Source of the DNA: Phyto melanocephala
Taxonomy: Eukaryota; Arthropoda; Insecta; Diptera; Rhinophoridae
Length of the DNA: 64,000 nucleotides
Direction: 5' to 3'
Assembly (NCBI GenBank): GCA_941918925.1
Contig: OW799237.1
Coordinates: 71,603,626 to 71,667,625 of the forward strand
The first letter of the stretch is position 1; each line of letters starts with the position of its first letter. The translations under genes and the position numbers were made by a program. Below are positions 9,911-20,398 of this stretch, in pieces. Below the pieces are notes generated by a model. It worked only from the letters and a program-made list of their open reading frames with translations. It was not told where the DNA came from and ran no database searches.

Positions 9911-12910
9911 TTACTCTATTGCCTGCGTCCAGGCGGTTAATGGTAAACCCCTATCCAAGTCAATCTTCTTCATCTTAAGGACGTTTTCCGCATACTTTGC
10001 CACCTTTTGCCAATTTTCATTTCCGCGTAACATTTTGCTGACAATATTCTCAACAGTTATGCGACCAATCGCCTTCTCCAATTCCTTTCTCTCGTTTTTC
10101 CATCGCTCGCAATTAAAGAAAGTATGCTCCGCATCGTCAATTGCTCCGTCGCCATATACACAGCTTGGATCGTCCGCTTTTCCTATTCTAAAAAGGTATT
10201 TTCGGTAATAGCCGTGTCCCGAAAGCATTTGGGTTAAGTAGTAATTTACCTCTCCCTCTTTTCTATTGAACCATTCAGCAATCCTTGGAATTAGTTTTGC
10301 GGTCCATTTGCCCTTTACAGAACTGTTCCATTTCTCTTGCAACTTCCTTAGTGTTTCCATTCGCAACTCTCTTTTATCTACTTCGTTTCCCTGCTTTCGT
10401 TCAGCGTATATTCTTACTCTCTCCTCAATTAAAAGGTCTATGGGGATTGTACTGCTGATTATAAAAACGGCTTCCTGTGAAACTGTCCGATATGCTGATG
10501 CAACTCTTAGCGCCGATGTTCTCTGTGTAGTTAATAGTATGTTTCGCATGTTTTGTGTTCTAAGATATGTTCCCCACACTTCGCTGCCATATAAAAGCAC
10601 TGAATTTGTAGTATCCATTAACAATTTCCGCTTGAGCTGTGTTGGTCCTCCTACATTTGCCATAAGTTTACTGAGCATTCCTATTACTTTCCCTGCTTTG
10701 TCGGCAACATGATTTATCTGATGGGTGAATTTAAGCCTGCTATCAAATCTGACTCCCAAGTATTTTAGAATATTAGCCGTCGTTATCCTTGTGTCCAGAA
10801 TGTCGAAAACCATCTCAAGGTGTATATGTTTTTTTGTCAGTAGTATAAGCTCCGTTTTCTCCGTAGCGAGACTTAACCCATGTTGCTCCAGCCATGTTTT
10901 ACTCCGGAGCATTACCATATTTAATTTCCGTTTAACGTCGTCTACATTTCTACCAGTAATAACAGCTGCTATATCGTCCGCATAACCTACCAGGTGGCAG
11001 TCATCGGGCATTTCCAGTCTGAGGATTTGATCGTACGTAATATTCCACAGATCTGGTCCAAGTATGGAACCCTGTGCAGCTCCTGACGTTATTTTCCTTG
11101 CCTTTAGTCCGCTTGTTGTATCGTAGAGAAGAGTACGATCGCTAAGGTAACTTTTGATTATATTTAGTAAATACACAGGGATTCTGAAATTAACTTTCAA
11201 AGCTTCTATAATGTCCTTCCATTGTAGGCTGTTAAATGCATTTCGGACGTCTAATGTAGCTAACAAAACGATATTTCTGGAATAATTACTTCCTTGCTGA
11301 GCTCGTTCGACACTCAAAACCACGTCTTCTAGTGCTCCAAGTGTTGATTTTCCCTTTCTGAAGCCATGTTGTCTTACTGATAGACCTCCTAACCTCTTAA
11401 CTTCTATTGTGAGTCTGCCTTTTATAAGCTTTTCAAAAAGCTTTCCGGTCACATCAAGCATGCATAGTGGTCTATATGCTGAGGGATGTGTTGGATCTCC
11501 CTTCCCTTTACTAATCAAAACCAACTTCTGTTTCTTCCATATCTTTGGAAATATTCCATGTGCCCAGCACAGATTAAACATTCCCAAAAGTATGTTTGGG
11601 CGATTCTCAGCTACGCATTTTAAAACCTCGGCTGGGATTCCGTCGGGTCCTGGAGCTTTATTCCGTTTGAAGCTTTTGGCTGCTAGCAAAAGCTCGTCCT
11701 CTGTAAAAGGCGGTGGAGTCTCACTTATTTCAAAAAGTTCCTCAAATTCTTCATGATTCGGAAATAGGGCGTCCACAATACGCTTCGCATTTTCGCTATC
11801 CATCGGCTCCGTTCCAGATTTTGCAATAAGTTTCTGAGTAACTAGCCTATACCCAAGTCCCCATGGGTTGTTATTTATATCGTTTCTCAGTTCTTCTAGC
11901 TTATTTCTTTTGCTTCTCTCTATTGCTAATTTCAGCCCCATCTTGGCTTTCTTGTGGCGTGATTGCTCTGTTATAGCTGGTCCTGTTTTCCTTGCTCTGG
12001 TAAGTTTTCTTCTTGTTTTTAGGCATACTTTCCTTAGTTCGGCTATCTCTGATGTCCACCAGTGCATTGCTTTTCGTTTTCCTCTTCCTCTGTTTTTTGG
12101 CATAGATGCATCACAGCTTTTAACTATGCTTTGCATCGTTTTCCTTATTACTTGCGAATTGCTGCCAGTCTGATTGAAACTCTCCATACGTCTATCAATA
12201 TTCGCGATTAGTATCTCTGTATTCAGTTTTGATACATTCCACTTCCTCGTCCCAAGATATTTTCCTAGGTTTGGTCGGTTGTGGGCACTTTCCTTATTCA
12301 TGGTATAGGTGATATATTGATGATCACTACCAGTAAATTCCTCCATCACTTTCCAGTTTTCTACTCTTGAAGCTATTATCTCGGAAACTAGTGTTATATC
12401 TGGGGTAGTTTCCTGACATCCGGGTCTTCTATATGTGGTTGCTCCCCCTGTGTTTGCCACTACGAGATCCAATCTCCCCGCCATATCAAGTATTAAACGA
12501 CCCCTAGAGTTTGTGTTTGGTGCGCCCCATTCTATTGCCTTGGAATTAAAGTCTCCAGCGATTATCCAAGGTCCACCGATCTCCCTGGCTGTGTCCTCGA
12601 TGATATTCAGCTTTCTCTCAAACTCATCTATAGTATCACTAGGTGTAAGATAACAGCTCATCAGATTACATACCGTTGTCTTTACATATGCTAGGCAGTC
12701 GTTGTTTCCCGTCCGTGTTATACTTGCGGCGCTGCTACGTGGTTTCCATATCGCCGCTGTTCCTGTACAGTCACTCAGCCAAATGCCTGTGTTCTTAGGT
12801 CTATACTGTTCGCTTATTATAGCAATGTCTATCTCCTTCTCCACAACAATTTGTTCTATTAATGCATGTGCTGTCTTGCTCCTATGCATATTTGCCTGAA
12901 GTATCCGCAT
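9911..12910 (-). CDS. LINE ORF2: endonuclease-reverse transcriptase
   Basis: 999 aa, uninterrupted. It nicks target DNA and reverse-transcribes the element RNA. An AP-endonuclease domain fills the first ~220 residues (MRILQANMHRS, IISEQY, IAGDFNSKAIEWG, TGSDHQYI). The reverse transcriptase follows at roughly 400-700 (KAPGPDGIPAEVLK, HGFRKGKSTLGALEDV, LDVRNAFNSLQW, GAAQGSILGP, catalytic YADD). A C-terminal zinc-finger-like segment (C...DDAEHTFFNC) lies near 905-925 with one usual cysteine not evident. The start ATG overlaps the ORF1 stop by one base (TGATG), implying termination-coupled reinitiation. All expected catalytic motifs are visible, so the protein could be active. Confidence 0.9.
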   Translation of the reverse strand: MRILQANMHRSKTAHALIEQIVVEKEIDIAIISEQYRPKNTGIWLSDCTGTAAIWKPRSSAASITRTGNNDCLAYVKTTVCNLMSCYLTPSDTIDEFERKLNIIEDTAREIGGPWIIAGDFNSKAIEWGAPNTNSRGRLILDMAGRLDLVVANTGGATTYRRPGCQETTPDITLVSEIIASRVENWKVMEEFTGSDHQYITYTMNKESAHNRPNLGKYLGTRKWNVSKLNTEILIANIDRRMESFNQTGSNSQVIRKTMQSIVKSCDASMPKNRGRGKRKAMHWWTSEIAELRKVCLKTRRKLTRARKTGPAITEQSRHKKAKMGLKLAIERSKRNKLEELRNDINNNPWGLGYRLVTQKLIAKSGTEPMDSENAKRIVDALFPNHEEFEELFEISETPPPFTEDELLLAAKSFKRNKAPGPDGIPAEVLKCVAENRPNILLGMFNLCWAHGIFPKIWKKQKLVLISKGKGDPTHPSAYRPLCMLDVTGKLFEKLIKGRLTIEVKRLGGLSVRQHGFRKGKSTLGALEDVVLSVERAQQGSNYSRNIVLLATLDVRNAFNSLQWKDIIEALKVNFRIPVYLLNIIKSYLSDRTLLYDTTSGLKARKITSGAAQGSILGPDLWNITYDQILRLEMPDDCHLVGYADDIAAVITGRNVDDVKRKLNMVMLRSKTWLEQHGLSLATEKTELILLTKKHIHLEMVFDILDTRITTANILKYLGVRFDSRLKFTHQINHVADKAGKVIGMLSKLMANVGGPTQLKRKLLMDTTNSVLLYGSEVWGTYLRTQNMRNILLTTQRTSALRVASAYRTVSQEAVFIISSTIPIDLLIEERVRIYAERKQGNEVDKRELRMETLRKLQEKWNSSVKGKWTAKLIPRIAEWFNRKEGEVNYYLTQMLSGHGYYRKYLFRIGKADDPSCVYGDGAIDDAEHTFFNCERWKNERKELEKAIGRITVENIVSKMLRGNENWQKVAKYAENVLKMKKIDLDRGLPLTAWTQAIE

Positions 12911-13526
12911 CAGAGTTTCATTCCTGCTGCCCTACACTTCCCAGAAGCCGGTAAGTGATCAATGAGTTCGTAACCTGCCTCTATACACAGGCAGCACTTA
13001 GGTGCTTGGGTACAGTTTCTCATGATATGGCCCGTGTTACCACATCGTATACATAATCCTTGGCCTCTTCTGTCTGGTCCAGTGCATTTCCATTGCTCGT
13101 GTCCTGTGCCAAAGCATTTAAAACATTTCCTTTGTGTTATGTGCCGTCTCACTTTGAGTCTACATCATCCGATTTTGATAGTCTCGACTCTTAAGAGTTC
13201 ATCTGCCTCCCTGGATGGCATTGTTACATAGGCTTGAACCAATTCTCTACTGTTCGGTTTTGATATCTTAATTCTCATATTATTTTCCCCTATTTTAATT
13301 GCATCTCCAATGGCCTGGGCTATCTCTTCGATTGTAGTCATTGAATCTAGATCCCGAATATTCAAAGTTATATTTGCGGTACCGCTTCGTACTTCAGCTG
13401 AGTCTTTCATAACTTCTCTCATTTTGTTGAAAAGTTCTGGGTTTACTCGTTCTCCTCTTTCAAGCTCAATTAACATCGATCCTGTTTTCGTTTTCCTGAT
13501 CGTTTTGACTTTTATATTTGTTTCAG
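12910..13526 (-). pseudogene. LINE ORF1 (gag-like) C-terminal half, one in-frame stop
   Basis: RNA-binding gag-like protein of the R1-type element. One frame is open from the 5' junction to 12910 except for a single TGA at 13165-13167, in the sequence IKIG-stop-CRLKV. Downstream come CCHC zinc knuckles (CFKCFGTGHEQWKC, CIRCGNTGHIMRNC) and a third cysteine cluster. The usual long N-terminal part is absent because of 5' truncation. The stop falls where related gag proteins usually have a tryptophan-containing segment, so it is most simply a point mutation. Confidence 0.8.
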
Positions 13527-13870
13527 GGAATCAGGTACAGTTTGTTTTTTAAATATCTATAATATCAACTAAGAAAATCTGCTAAAACAAACATTGGTTT
13601 ACTAAAAGTATAAAGTGCAACCAAATCTACCATGCTAAGAGACGCAATTTTCAGTTGTTATAAACGAATTGAGAGATAGTACGTGGAACCGAACGAATTC
13701 GATTGGCAACAAATTTGGTTGCCACAATGAATTTGTTTTCTGTGTGCATTTTCAATTCCAAACAAGCCTTGTATATAAGAAATATTCTGGCAAAACTTGA
13801 TACCCCTAACTTTTTTGGTTCGAGCTCTATCGCGCTTTCAGACGGACAGACTGACAGATGGACGGACATA

Positions 13871-14088
13871 GTTAGGTTAGGTTAGGTTGAAAAGGAGGGG
13901 CACTAAAAGCCCAAACCCATGACAGGTATACACTTATGCCCAGTTGGCATGTTGTGCGCTCCATGTGGTAACCGGAATTCCCAATTTAAAACCATAATCA
14001 ATATTTTCCCATAAATAAATATTGGACTAGTTTAAGAACTTAGTCCCCTCAATGTAATTCCTTATGGATCTCCAGTTTGAGTTCCCCA
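13871..14088 (-). mobile_element. Short LOA/I-like LINE tail, 11-bp TSD
   Basis: It matches the 3' end of the element at 61663-62340, including its GTTAGGTTAGGTTG terminus (on the minus strand the tail ends in CAACCTAACC repeats). GGACGGACATA flanks it (13860-13870, 14089-14099). It carries 3' UTR only. Confidence 0.75.
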
Positions 14089-14225
14089 GGACGGACATAA
14101 CTAGATCGTCCTAAAATGAAACCAGGACTCAGAAAATAAACACTTTATGGAGTCTAAAATGTATATTTTGATGTGCTACAAAATTAATATACTCCCACCC
14201 ATTTTTTTGGTGGTGGGTATAAAAA

Positions 14226-14660
14226 CAGTAATTCATAGCAAAAGCATTAAGTACAATAGAACACATACAAAAATCTTTAAAAGTATTAAATAATTACATT
14301 TAGGACAGTTAAAAGAAAAAACACTTATAAGATATTTTTAATACATTTGAATTCATGTCATTACAGAACATTAAAAGTTGAAGTTTTTGTGTAAGTTTTT
14401 CTTTGCTGTAGGGTACTATCGAAACATTGAAACATATGTTGAATATTCTATTTAAGTTTTAATTTTCAATTTCATCTTTCTTCTGATTCAGCTTAATTTT
14501 ATTCAAAGTTGTACTATTTCAGTTTTGTTCTATTCTTCAATATTTTGATTGTAAAACAAAAACACACTTTCGAAATTTGTATTTTATAATGAGAGGGTAA
14601 TATAAACATATTACCTAAATGCTTTACAAGTCATTTTTCTTATGCTTGTGCAGCTCTTTA
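14226..14660. other. No recognisable feature
   Basis: AT-rich spacer between the family A end and psi1. No gene or repeat structure was seen. Confidence 0.4.
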
Positions 14661-14664
14661 GTAC

Positions 14665-14901
14665 GCATACGTTCATGAAAGAAAAATACAACGGATATAG
14701 TTTTAGGTAAAAGAGGTAATCCTTGAGCTATTAATATCTCGTTTAGTGCCTTTCATACCAAAATTTTATTCTAAGGCGATTTGAAAATTTCTGAATTATC
14801 ATTAGCTTTAATTTAAGTAGGGTCAATATTGTCGAAGTTTCTTCAAAGCTTCTGTTTTCAATAGGGCAACACTCAATATTGCAAAAAGTGAAAAACTTCA
14901 T
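14665..14901 (-). pseudogene. psi1: decayed defensin-like gene
   Basis: Minus-strand sequence aligns base by base with the 5' half of D5/D2. The ATG at 14901 starts MKFF; after a one-base shift a signal-peptide-like AILSVALLKTEAL appears. Further on comes QIALE-stop-NFGMKGTKRDI, then a domain-1 remnant ending in IRC. At least three in-frame stops are present, plus the frameshift, and the first domain cysteine codon has become Asn. Homology fades below about 14665, so domains 2 and 3 are gone or unrecognisable. The promoter upstream is still legible. Confidence 0.8.
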
Positions 14902-14990
14902 TTAAAAAAAATTACTGAAAATTACAAATTAAAACGAAAAATTGTTAAAATTCACTTCGTTGGTCTATGTAAGTAAAACTTTTTGGATGA

Positions 14991-15545
14991 GGTATTTATA
15001 ACATTTCTTGCTGCTCTGTGCTTATTGTCGTTGAGTTTCTCTTATATTTCATAGTTTTAAATATACATTCATGATGTACTCAAAAGATGTCCTAAGAGTC
15101 ATTGTGAAATTTCCCAAAAACTTTAAAATAAATAAATTTCACTGTTTATTTTAAAATACAAAACTGGTGACACCTTGTAAATTAACCAAATATAAATACT
15201 TTTTCTATACGTATTGTCGTTGAACTTTTCAACATTTATTTTTTTTTCAACATTTCTTTGTTTTAAACATTAACTGCCGTATTTATAAACAAGTATTTTA
15301 TATGACAGATGTTGTACAGAAATTTTGTCAAATAAGCTTTCAATAAAGCTAAAATATTTTTATGAATACGGCAGTAAAGCATTTTATTGCATTGTTTTAA
15401 GTTTCTATTTGCTAACACGTGTATTAAACAGATGTTCTTAACTTACGCTTTGGAAAAATCCATTTTCAAGAAACTAAATAATCTTTTATATTTCAACTTT
15501 TTGAAACAATTTATTTGTCGATCTTATTATGTTTTGTGATCTTCT
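14991..15545 (-). promoter_or_regulatory. psi1 promoter relic with all three conserved blocks
   Basis: Minus-strand order from the gene outwards: TATAAATACC (about 14992-15000); CAGCAAGAAA and CAACGACAAT (15001-15034); middle block GTTTAATACACGTGTTAG-type (15408-15436); distal block AGATCACAAAACATAATA with a following GATC (15511-15545). A MITE at 15274-15374 separates proximal and middle blocks. Confidence 0.65.
15274..15374. mobile_element. 101-bp MITE, sister of 2904-3020
   Basis: The ends CTGCCGTAT and ATACGGCAG are flanked by TAA (15271-15273, 15375-15377). The internal 'aataagctttcaataaagct' resembles the hairpin arm of the copy at 2904. It sits inside the psi1 promoter. Confidence 0.7.
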
Positions 15546-15599
15546 GAATTTTGGTCAGGGGTTTTTGTTTGTCCTAAAGTATGTATGTATGTAGATATT

Positions 15600-16830
15600 T
15601 ATCTTAGAAGTGATGTATACTTATTAAATATCGCTAAAATATATTGAGAATTGTATTAGAATGTTAACACGATTAATGCCATTTCTCTCTAATACGTTTA
15701 ACAGGTTCTCATGTGACAGTGTATCAAAAGCCTTACTAAAATCTATAAAAATAGTTAAGCAGTGCTGGTTTTCTCCCATACAGGTGTTTATATGATTTGA
15801 GAATTCTCCTAATAGCTGGTTAATGTTTTTTCCTTTTTGAAAGCCATACTGATTAGAGTTTATAATCTTGAACTTTCTAAGGAATTCTTTTAGTCTGCGT
15901 ACTACTACTTCTTCTAGAACTTTTTCGATCACAGATAATATTGAGATTGGTCTATAATTATTACAATCATTTTTACAGCCACTTTTATATATTGGACGTA
16001 TTAATGACATTTTCAGTAGATTAGGTATTATAGCATTGCTTAAGCTTGAGTTTATACAATTGGTGATAACTGGTGTCAAAAGTGAAGAATTATACTTCAA
16101 ATCTTTTGGCCTAATGTTGTCAGCTCCAGCTCCTTTGTTTATTTTTAATGTTGTTAAAATATTATATACTTCATCTTCCGTTGCAGGAGATAGGAAAAGT
16201 GAATGTTGCATTGTCCTAGCTTGTGTTGTACACGTTTTTATGTCACATTTGTGTATTATCTTCTCAACGTTTTCTTTGAAACTTTTTGCGAAGTTATTGG
16301 CAATATTTTGTAAATTCTTACTTTTGAAATTGTTTATTAATGAATCGTCCAAGTTGGTTGTTTTTTTGCCCGTAATTTGATTAATTATTTGCCAGATTAC
16401 CCTTATATTGTTTCTATTTTCCATAAATAATTTTTTATAATAATAATTTTTAACATAATTTAATTTTTTATTTAGATAATTTCGAAATTTTTTGTATTCA
16501 TGTTCATAGCATTTATTCTTTTTATTATTTAACCATTTAGAATAAAGTTTATCCCGTAATTCACAATTTTTTTTTAATTCATCTGTCATCCACGGATTCA
16601 CTTTTCGTTGTTTTTTATTATTTATATTTGTTGATTTTGATGTATTATATACATTTTTAAAGCTTTCATATATTTCATTATATATTTCATTAGTACTCAT
16701 GTTTTCATTAACTAGTCTATTCCAGTTTATTTGTTTAATTTTTTTATTAACCTTAAAACTGTTTATTTTGGTTCCCTGATAGAGGTTGTTTGCCGTTGTA
16801 CATAGATAGAATCTGCAGTAAGAAGCAGGG
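15600..16830 (-). mobile_element. CR1/L2-like LINE fragment (reverse transcriptase)
   Basis: A 358-codon open stretch (16700-15624), open further upstream without ATG to about 16820, encodes the linker and first half of a non-LTR reverse transcriptase: PWMTDELKKNCELRDKLY, NYRPISILSVIEKVLEEVV, QYGFQKGKN, LTIFIDFSKAFDTLSHENLL. Frame and homology end after NVLERNGIN, before the YADD active site. The endonuclease is also missing. Clade assignment is tentative. A dead fragment in the gap between psi1 and a mariner relic. Confidence 0.75.
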
Positions 16831-17204
16831 CTGACAGCCTACTCCTAATAGTATACCACATAAAAGACGCTTGAACCAATATAATTTCCCACTTAATTTT
16901 TTTCAAGGCGATTATCATGTTCATAACTAGCATGTCCCTTATTGCCCGAATTCTAAAGCAGTTTTACCCTTTCAAAATCAGTCCCAAATACACTCAAACT
17001 CGAATGGCTCTCGACCATTATCGAAACAGAATGCCAAAGTAAAGAAAGTAAGCCGTTGTACAATCCAATCACAAGCTCTTCCAAAAGAGACTTCTCTATA
17101 ACATACACTGTCTATATAATAACTGTATGCGACCTTATTGCCACATTGCCAGAAATAAAACCTGACCTTATTTGTACAGGCTGGAGCAAAAGTCAACATG
17201 AGGT

Positions 17205-17485
17205 TCAAATTTTAATAATTTAATCGTTTACATGGTTATCTCTCAAATTATATAACATACAAAATGGAAATTTATTTGCACTTTATATGAAAAATAATGT
17301 CCCCTAAATGACCACCGCTTTTAGCTTCGCTATGAGGGTCTCGTTTAGGAGCATTTTCCGAAACAATAAGAAATCATTTTCAACATTTGTGGCTGTAGCG
17401 CTTGAATTTCTGCAACAATATTGGCTTTAGGTTTACGAATTGTCTTGGGCTTGTTCATTCGCTGCTTTAAATAACTACAAAGAAA
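17205..17485 (-). pseudogene. Mariner-type transposase C-terminal relic
   Basis: Shifting minus-strand frames give KPKTIRKPKANIVAEIQ, ISYCFGKCS and SGGHLGDIIF-like endings, matching the C-terminal segment of mariner transposases (compare GGHLHDILFH at 22060). Several frameshifts and stops are present. Confidence 0.5.
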
Positions 17486-17489
17486 ATAC

Positions 17490-18795
17490 ATAGTTGTTTA
17501 TCAATATTCTATTATCGCTATATTATGACTGTTATAACTACTATATACGTCGACCAAGTGCTCAGGTAAGTAGGCAGAATCTAGTAAAACCTCAAACACT
17601 CTTGAGACAGAGATAATCTTGACGGAAATAGCTATTAGGTCAACAAGAAGAAATCCTACATTTATGTGCCATTATCTACACACAAAGAAAAGCCATGGTT
17701 ACGACACGATCACCACGATCATATTATAGTTGCTATAACAATTTTTGGTTATCGAAAACAAGTAATAGTTATTTGTATATTGTTCTATCATATATTTGTT
17801 GACGAAAATCAAGTCTTTGTTTAAATTTAATTATTTGCTATTTACTTTTTTTGATATGGTTGTCCTTTTAAAATAATATGATTAACAAAATTAAGATGAC
17901 AAAAATAGTATGATGTGTTAAATATTAAATAATATTATAAATATTATACAAAAGTATAGGAAAAACTTCAAAAAAGTAGAATTTTTCAGAGGCAGGATTA
18001 GTTCTTCTAAGGAAACATTTTTTTTCCCCCTTGATTTACACACAACAACACAACACACTTGAATCAGCAGCTATTCGCAATGCCTTTATTCAGCTTTAAA
18101 ATCTTAAGCTCGTATTATAAATTTAAGTTGTTCATTAATCTATCTTCGGGTTGAAAGATGGTTTGTAAGAGGGCGGAACGGGCTCTAAGCAATCTAATCT
18201 TATTCTACTCCTCTTGTCGAGAATATCAGTGGTATGCTTAAATAACTATTAACTTTAGTTTTCATTAATTAATTTAAAATTGTTTTAGGATTTTTATATT
18301 TATAACCCTACTATTTATTTAACAATATTTATTTTTATGCATTTCAAATTTATTGCCAATCGAATGATTCAGGACTTGCAATCGAACTTTTCTTTTGTGG
18401 TTATGAAATGTCTATTGCATGAATAACAATTTCTTAACGTTGACTATACATTCATATTCCGAAATGAATTTCTGTACATACAGCCGTAAAATTCTATTAT
18501 CAGAACTAAGCTATGCGATTGGAAATAAATATGGTCCTCACAACTGATACTGTTTGCTCTGTTTATAAACATTAGTATGTTCAAATTAATTTTTCATCTC
18601 CTGTATCAATTATGGCCGTTTTCGTTCTTTGAAAGAGAAACATATGATTCTACTAATCTTGTCGCGTGTGTATCTAGTATAACACTTGGCCTTATCTATG
18701 AGCTGCAGTTTCTTTTATGCAAATCGTTCAATTACACAATTTAGAAGTTAATTTTTTTTACTGCCATCTTTATTTCTAAGGTTCCTATTACGCGT
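17490..18795. other. Gene-free AT-rich spacer
   Basis: I see no coding region, TIR pair or tandem array here. The right edge is where similarity with the D3 upstream region begins. Confidence 0.5.
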
Positions 18796-19215
18796 AAATA
18801 TTTCTGGTTTTTGAACAAGACATAAACAAGCGAATTATGAAAAATACACAACTGAACTGAACTTAATTAAATAGACGATACGTGTATACGTGCACAACTT
18901 GACTGTTTGAAGATAAGTAATAATTAGGAGTGAATTCGACTATTGTAAAATGTTGTTCACTCGATCGAGTCAATCTTTCGTGCTGACGTTTGTAGTAGCA
19001 TCAACTTTAAATTACATATTCTGATCTACTAAAGGGCAATAAAATTATCAGTCTGTGAAACGGTATTCATCATTCCATTCGTGGGTTATTATGTTAATGC
19101 TGTAATCGAGAAATAAGTGGAAACTTTAAATATATATTAATGATAATAAGTGTACATCACTTTTTAGTAAAAAAAATTTAAAAACAAAACAATTAAAACT
19201 AAAACAATAATTAAG

Positions 19216-19545
19216 TAGATCACAAAACATTATTAGATCCACAAAGGTTTCTCTTTCAAAAATAAAGAAACAATTATTTCAGCTGTTCTACAATGCAAAT
19301 TTCCCTAAGACTAATATAAAAAACAATTGTCTTATACACGACCTAATAAACTGTACATTTTAACAATACACAATAATAATTTATAAAAAAAAAGCACTGA
19401 CAACCTCAACGACAATCCTTTCAAAACAGCAAGAAACTTTGGTATAAATACAGCACCTTTTCAGCCCAACAAAATTACTTTAAACTATTACTCTGCAACT
19501 ATCGAATGTTTTAATTGTAGTTCTTAGTGAAGTTTTTTTTAAAAA
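19216..19545 (+). promoter_or_regulatory. D2 promoter: distal, kB-like, middle, proximal blocks
   Basis: Distal AGATCACAAAACATTATT followed by AGATCCACAAAGG (19217-19248). kB-like GCAAATTTCCC (19295-19305; reverse strand GGGAAATTTGC). Middle AACAATTGTCTTATACACG (19322-19351). Proximal CAACGACAATCCTTTC, then CAGCAAGAAACTTTGG and TATAAATA (19405-19450), about 100 bp before the ATG. Each block recurs at other copies. Confidence 0.7.
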
Positions 19546-20354
19546 TGAAATTTCTTTGCATATTATTGCCTCTACTTGGAATGGTTGTTGTTGGCCTAGT
19601 GAAAGCCGCAAACTTGGAAAATGCTAACGTTATCGACAATGCTGACTCTACTGTAACTATCGCCAACGATGTAGTCGTAACTGTTGATTCTGTTTCTACT
19701 AATATTCGAAGAAAAAAAAATGTTCAACTTCCCTCAGAAGCAAACTTTGGTTTGAAGGGTGTTAATCGCTATATCTGCAGTTCAACGCTTATTCCTTTCA
19801 CACAAAATCACTTACGTTGTGCTTTTCTTTGTGGAAGGTACAAGTACAAGACTGGTTTCTGTACTTTCAAAAGCGTTTGTACGTGTCAAAATCCCATAAA
19901 TAACGAAATTAGTGCTAACGAATTTGTCATTCCTGATGATACTGATTCCACTGAGAGCCGCAGTGTAGAACTTGCTGAGAACCATTATTGCAGCTCAGAA
20001 TTTACTCCCTTTAGACAATATCATATGCGTTGTGATTTTAATTGTAAAAGGAATAAATATAGGATAGGTTTTTGTAATTTCAAGGGCGTTTGTATGTGTC
20101 GTGATCCCATAAGCAGAGAAATTGACACCAGTGATTTAATCTTAACTGTAGTCACAAAGTCTGCAAAGGTTAAACTTGAAGAACCAGTCAAAATTGCCTT
20201 AAAAGAGTTATACGGTTTGCCAGATATTTGCAGCGAAGTACAAAAGTTTATTCTTTTTGCTCTGAATGATTTGCATTGTGATGATCAATGTGTAAAGAAT
20301 AGCTTTAAGTACGGTTATTGTACATTCGAAGGCGTTTGTATGTGCCAAAAGTAG
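19545..20354 (+). CDS. D2: secreted three-domain defensin-like protein
   Basis: 269 aa. The ATG at 19545 is chosen because it starts the conserved signal peptide MKFLCILLPLLGMVVVGLVKA; an in-frame GTG 18 bases earlier has no support. An acidic propeptide-like region (21-54) is followed by RRKK (55-58), a degraded furin site. CSalpha-beta domains lie at C78-C114, C149-C185 and C229-C267, spaced 13-3-9-5-1, 13-3-9-5-1 and 15-3-9-5-1, each with a G-F/Y-C core. The linker before domain 3 (PVKIALKELYGLPDIC) repeats the one before domain 1 in degenerate form (VQLPSEANFGLKGVNRYIC). All 18 domain cysteines are present. Likely a secreted immune effector; whether it is processed into three peptides is unknown. 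Confidence 0.88.
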   Translation: MKFLCILLPLLGMVVVGLVKAANLENANVIDNADSTVTIANDVVVTVDSVSTNIRRKKNVQLPSEANFGLKGVNRYICSSTLIPFTQNHLRCAFLCGRYKYKTGFCTFKSVCTCQNPINNEISANEFVIPDDTDSTESRSVELAENHYCSSEFTPFRQYHMRCDFNCKRNKYRIGFCNFKGVCMCRDPISREIDTSDLILTVVTKSAKVKLEEPVKIALKELYGLPDICSEVQKFILFALNDLHCDDQCVKNSFKYGYCTFEGVCMCQK

Positions 20355-20392
20355 GGTTAACAATTTTATGCGTTTGAAGTCGTATTTTATGT

Positions 20393-20398
20393 AATAAA
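20393..20398 (+). terminator. D2 polyadenylation signal
   Basis: AATAAA 39 bases after the stop codon, followed by an A-rich run. Confidence 0.6.

Larger units (their letters stand above)
9728..13526 (-). mobile_element. 5'-truncated R1-type non-LTR retrotransposon
   Basis: On the minus strand the element runs from a truncated ORF1 through ORF2 and a short 3' UTR to a poly(A) tail (T-run 9725-9758). It is flanked by a 17-bp duplication GGAATCAGGTACAGTTT (9711-9727, 13527-13543), a textbook target-primed insertion. ORF1 is open right to the 5' junction, so truncation rather than mutation removed its start. The clade (R1/LOA-like) is inferred from the endonuclease style and the C-terminal C...DDAEHTFFNC segment. 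An intact 999-codon ORF2 and a clear duplication suggest a recent insertion. Confidence 0.88.
6109..14225 (+). repeat. Family A repeat copy 1, split by nested insertions
   Basis: It starts AACAAGTAAGAGCACTATAT, then TTCGGCTGTGCCGAA and TTTTATACCCACCACC. It ends at TTTTTTTGGTGGTGGGTATA. Pieces of family A appear in order at 6109-6182, 7035-7235, 7685-8010, 8515-8690, 13745-13870 and 14089-14225, each matching the intact copy at 24869-27016. The gaps hold a hAT relic, a MITE, an unidentified insertion carrying an R1-type LINE, and an LOA-like LINE tail. The unidentified insertion spans about 8692-13745. Confidence 0.7.

Noticed and set aside
9683..12899. Many plus-strand open frames opposite the LINE
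   Set aside because: They are antisense shadows of the R1-type ORF2; motif content lies on the minus strand.
19527..19544. An upstream GTG start for D2
   Set aside because: Paralogues start at the ATG giving MKFLC or MKYLS, and non-AUG starts are unlikely here.
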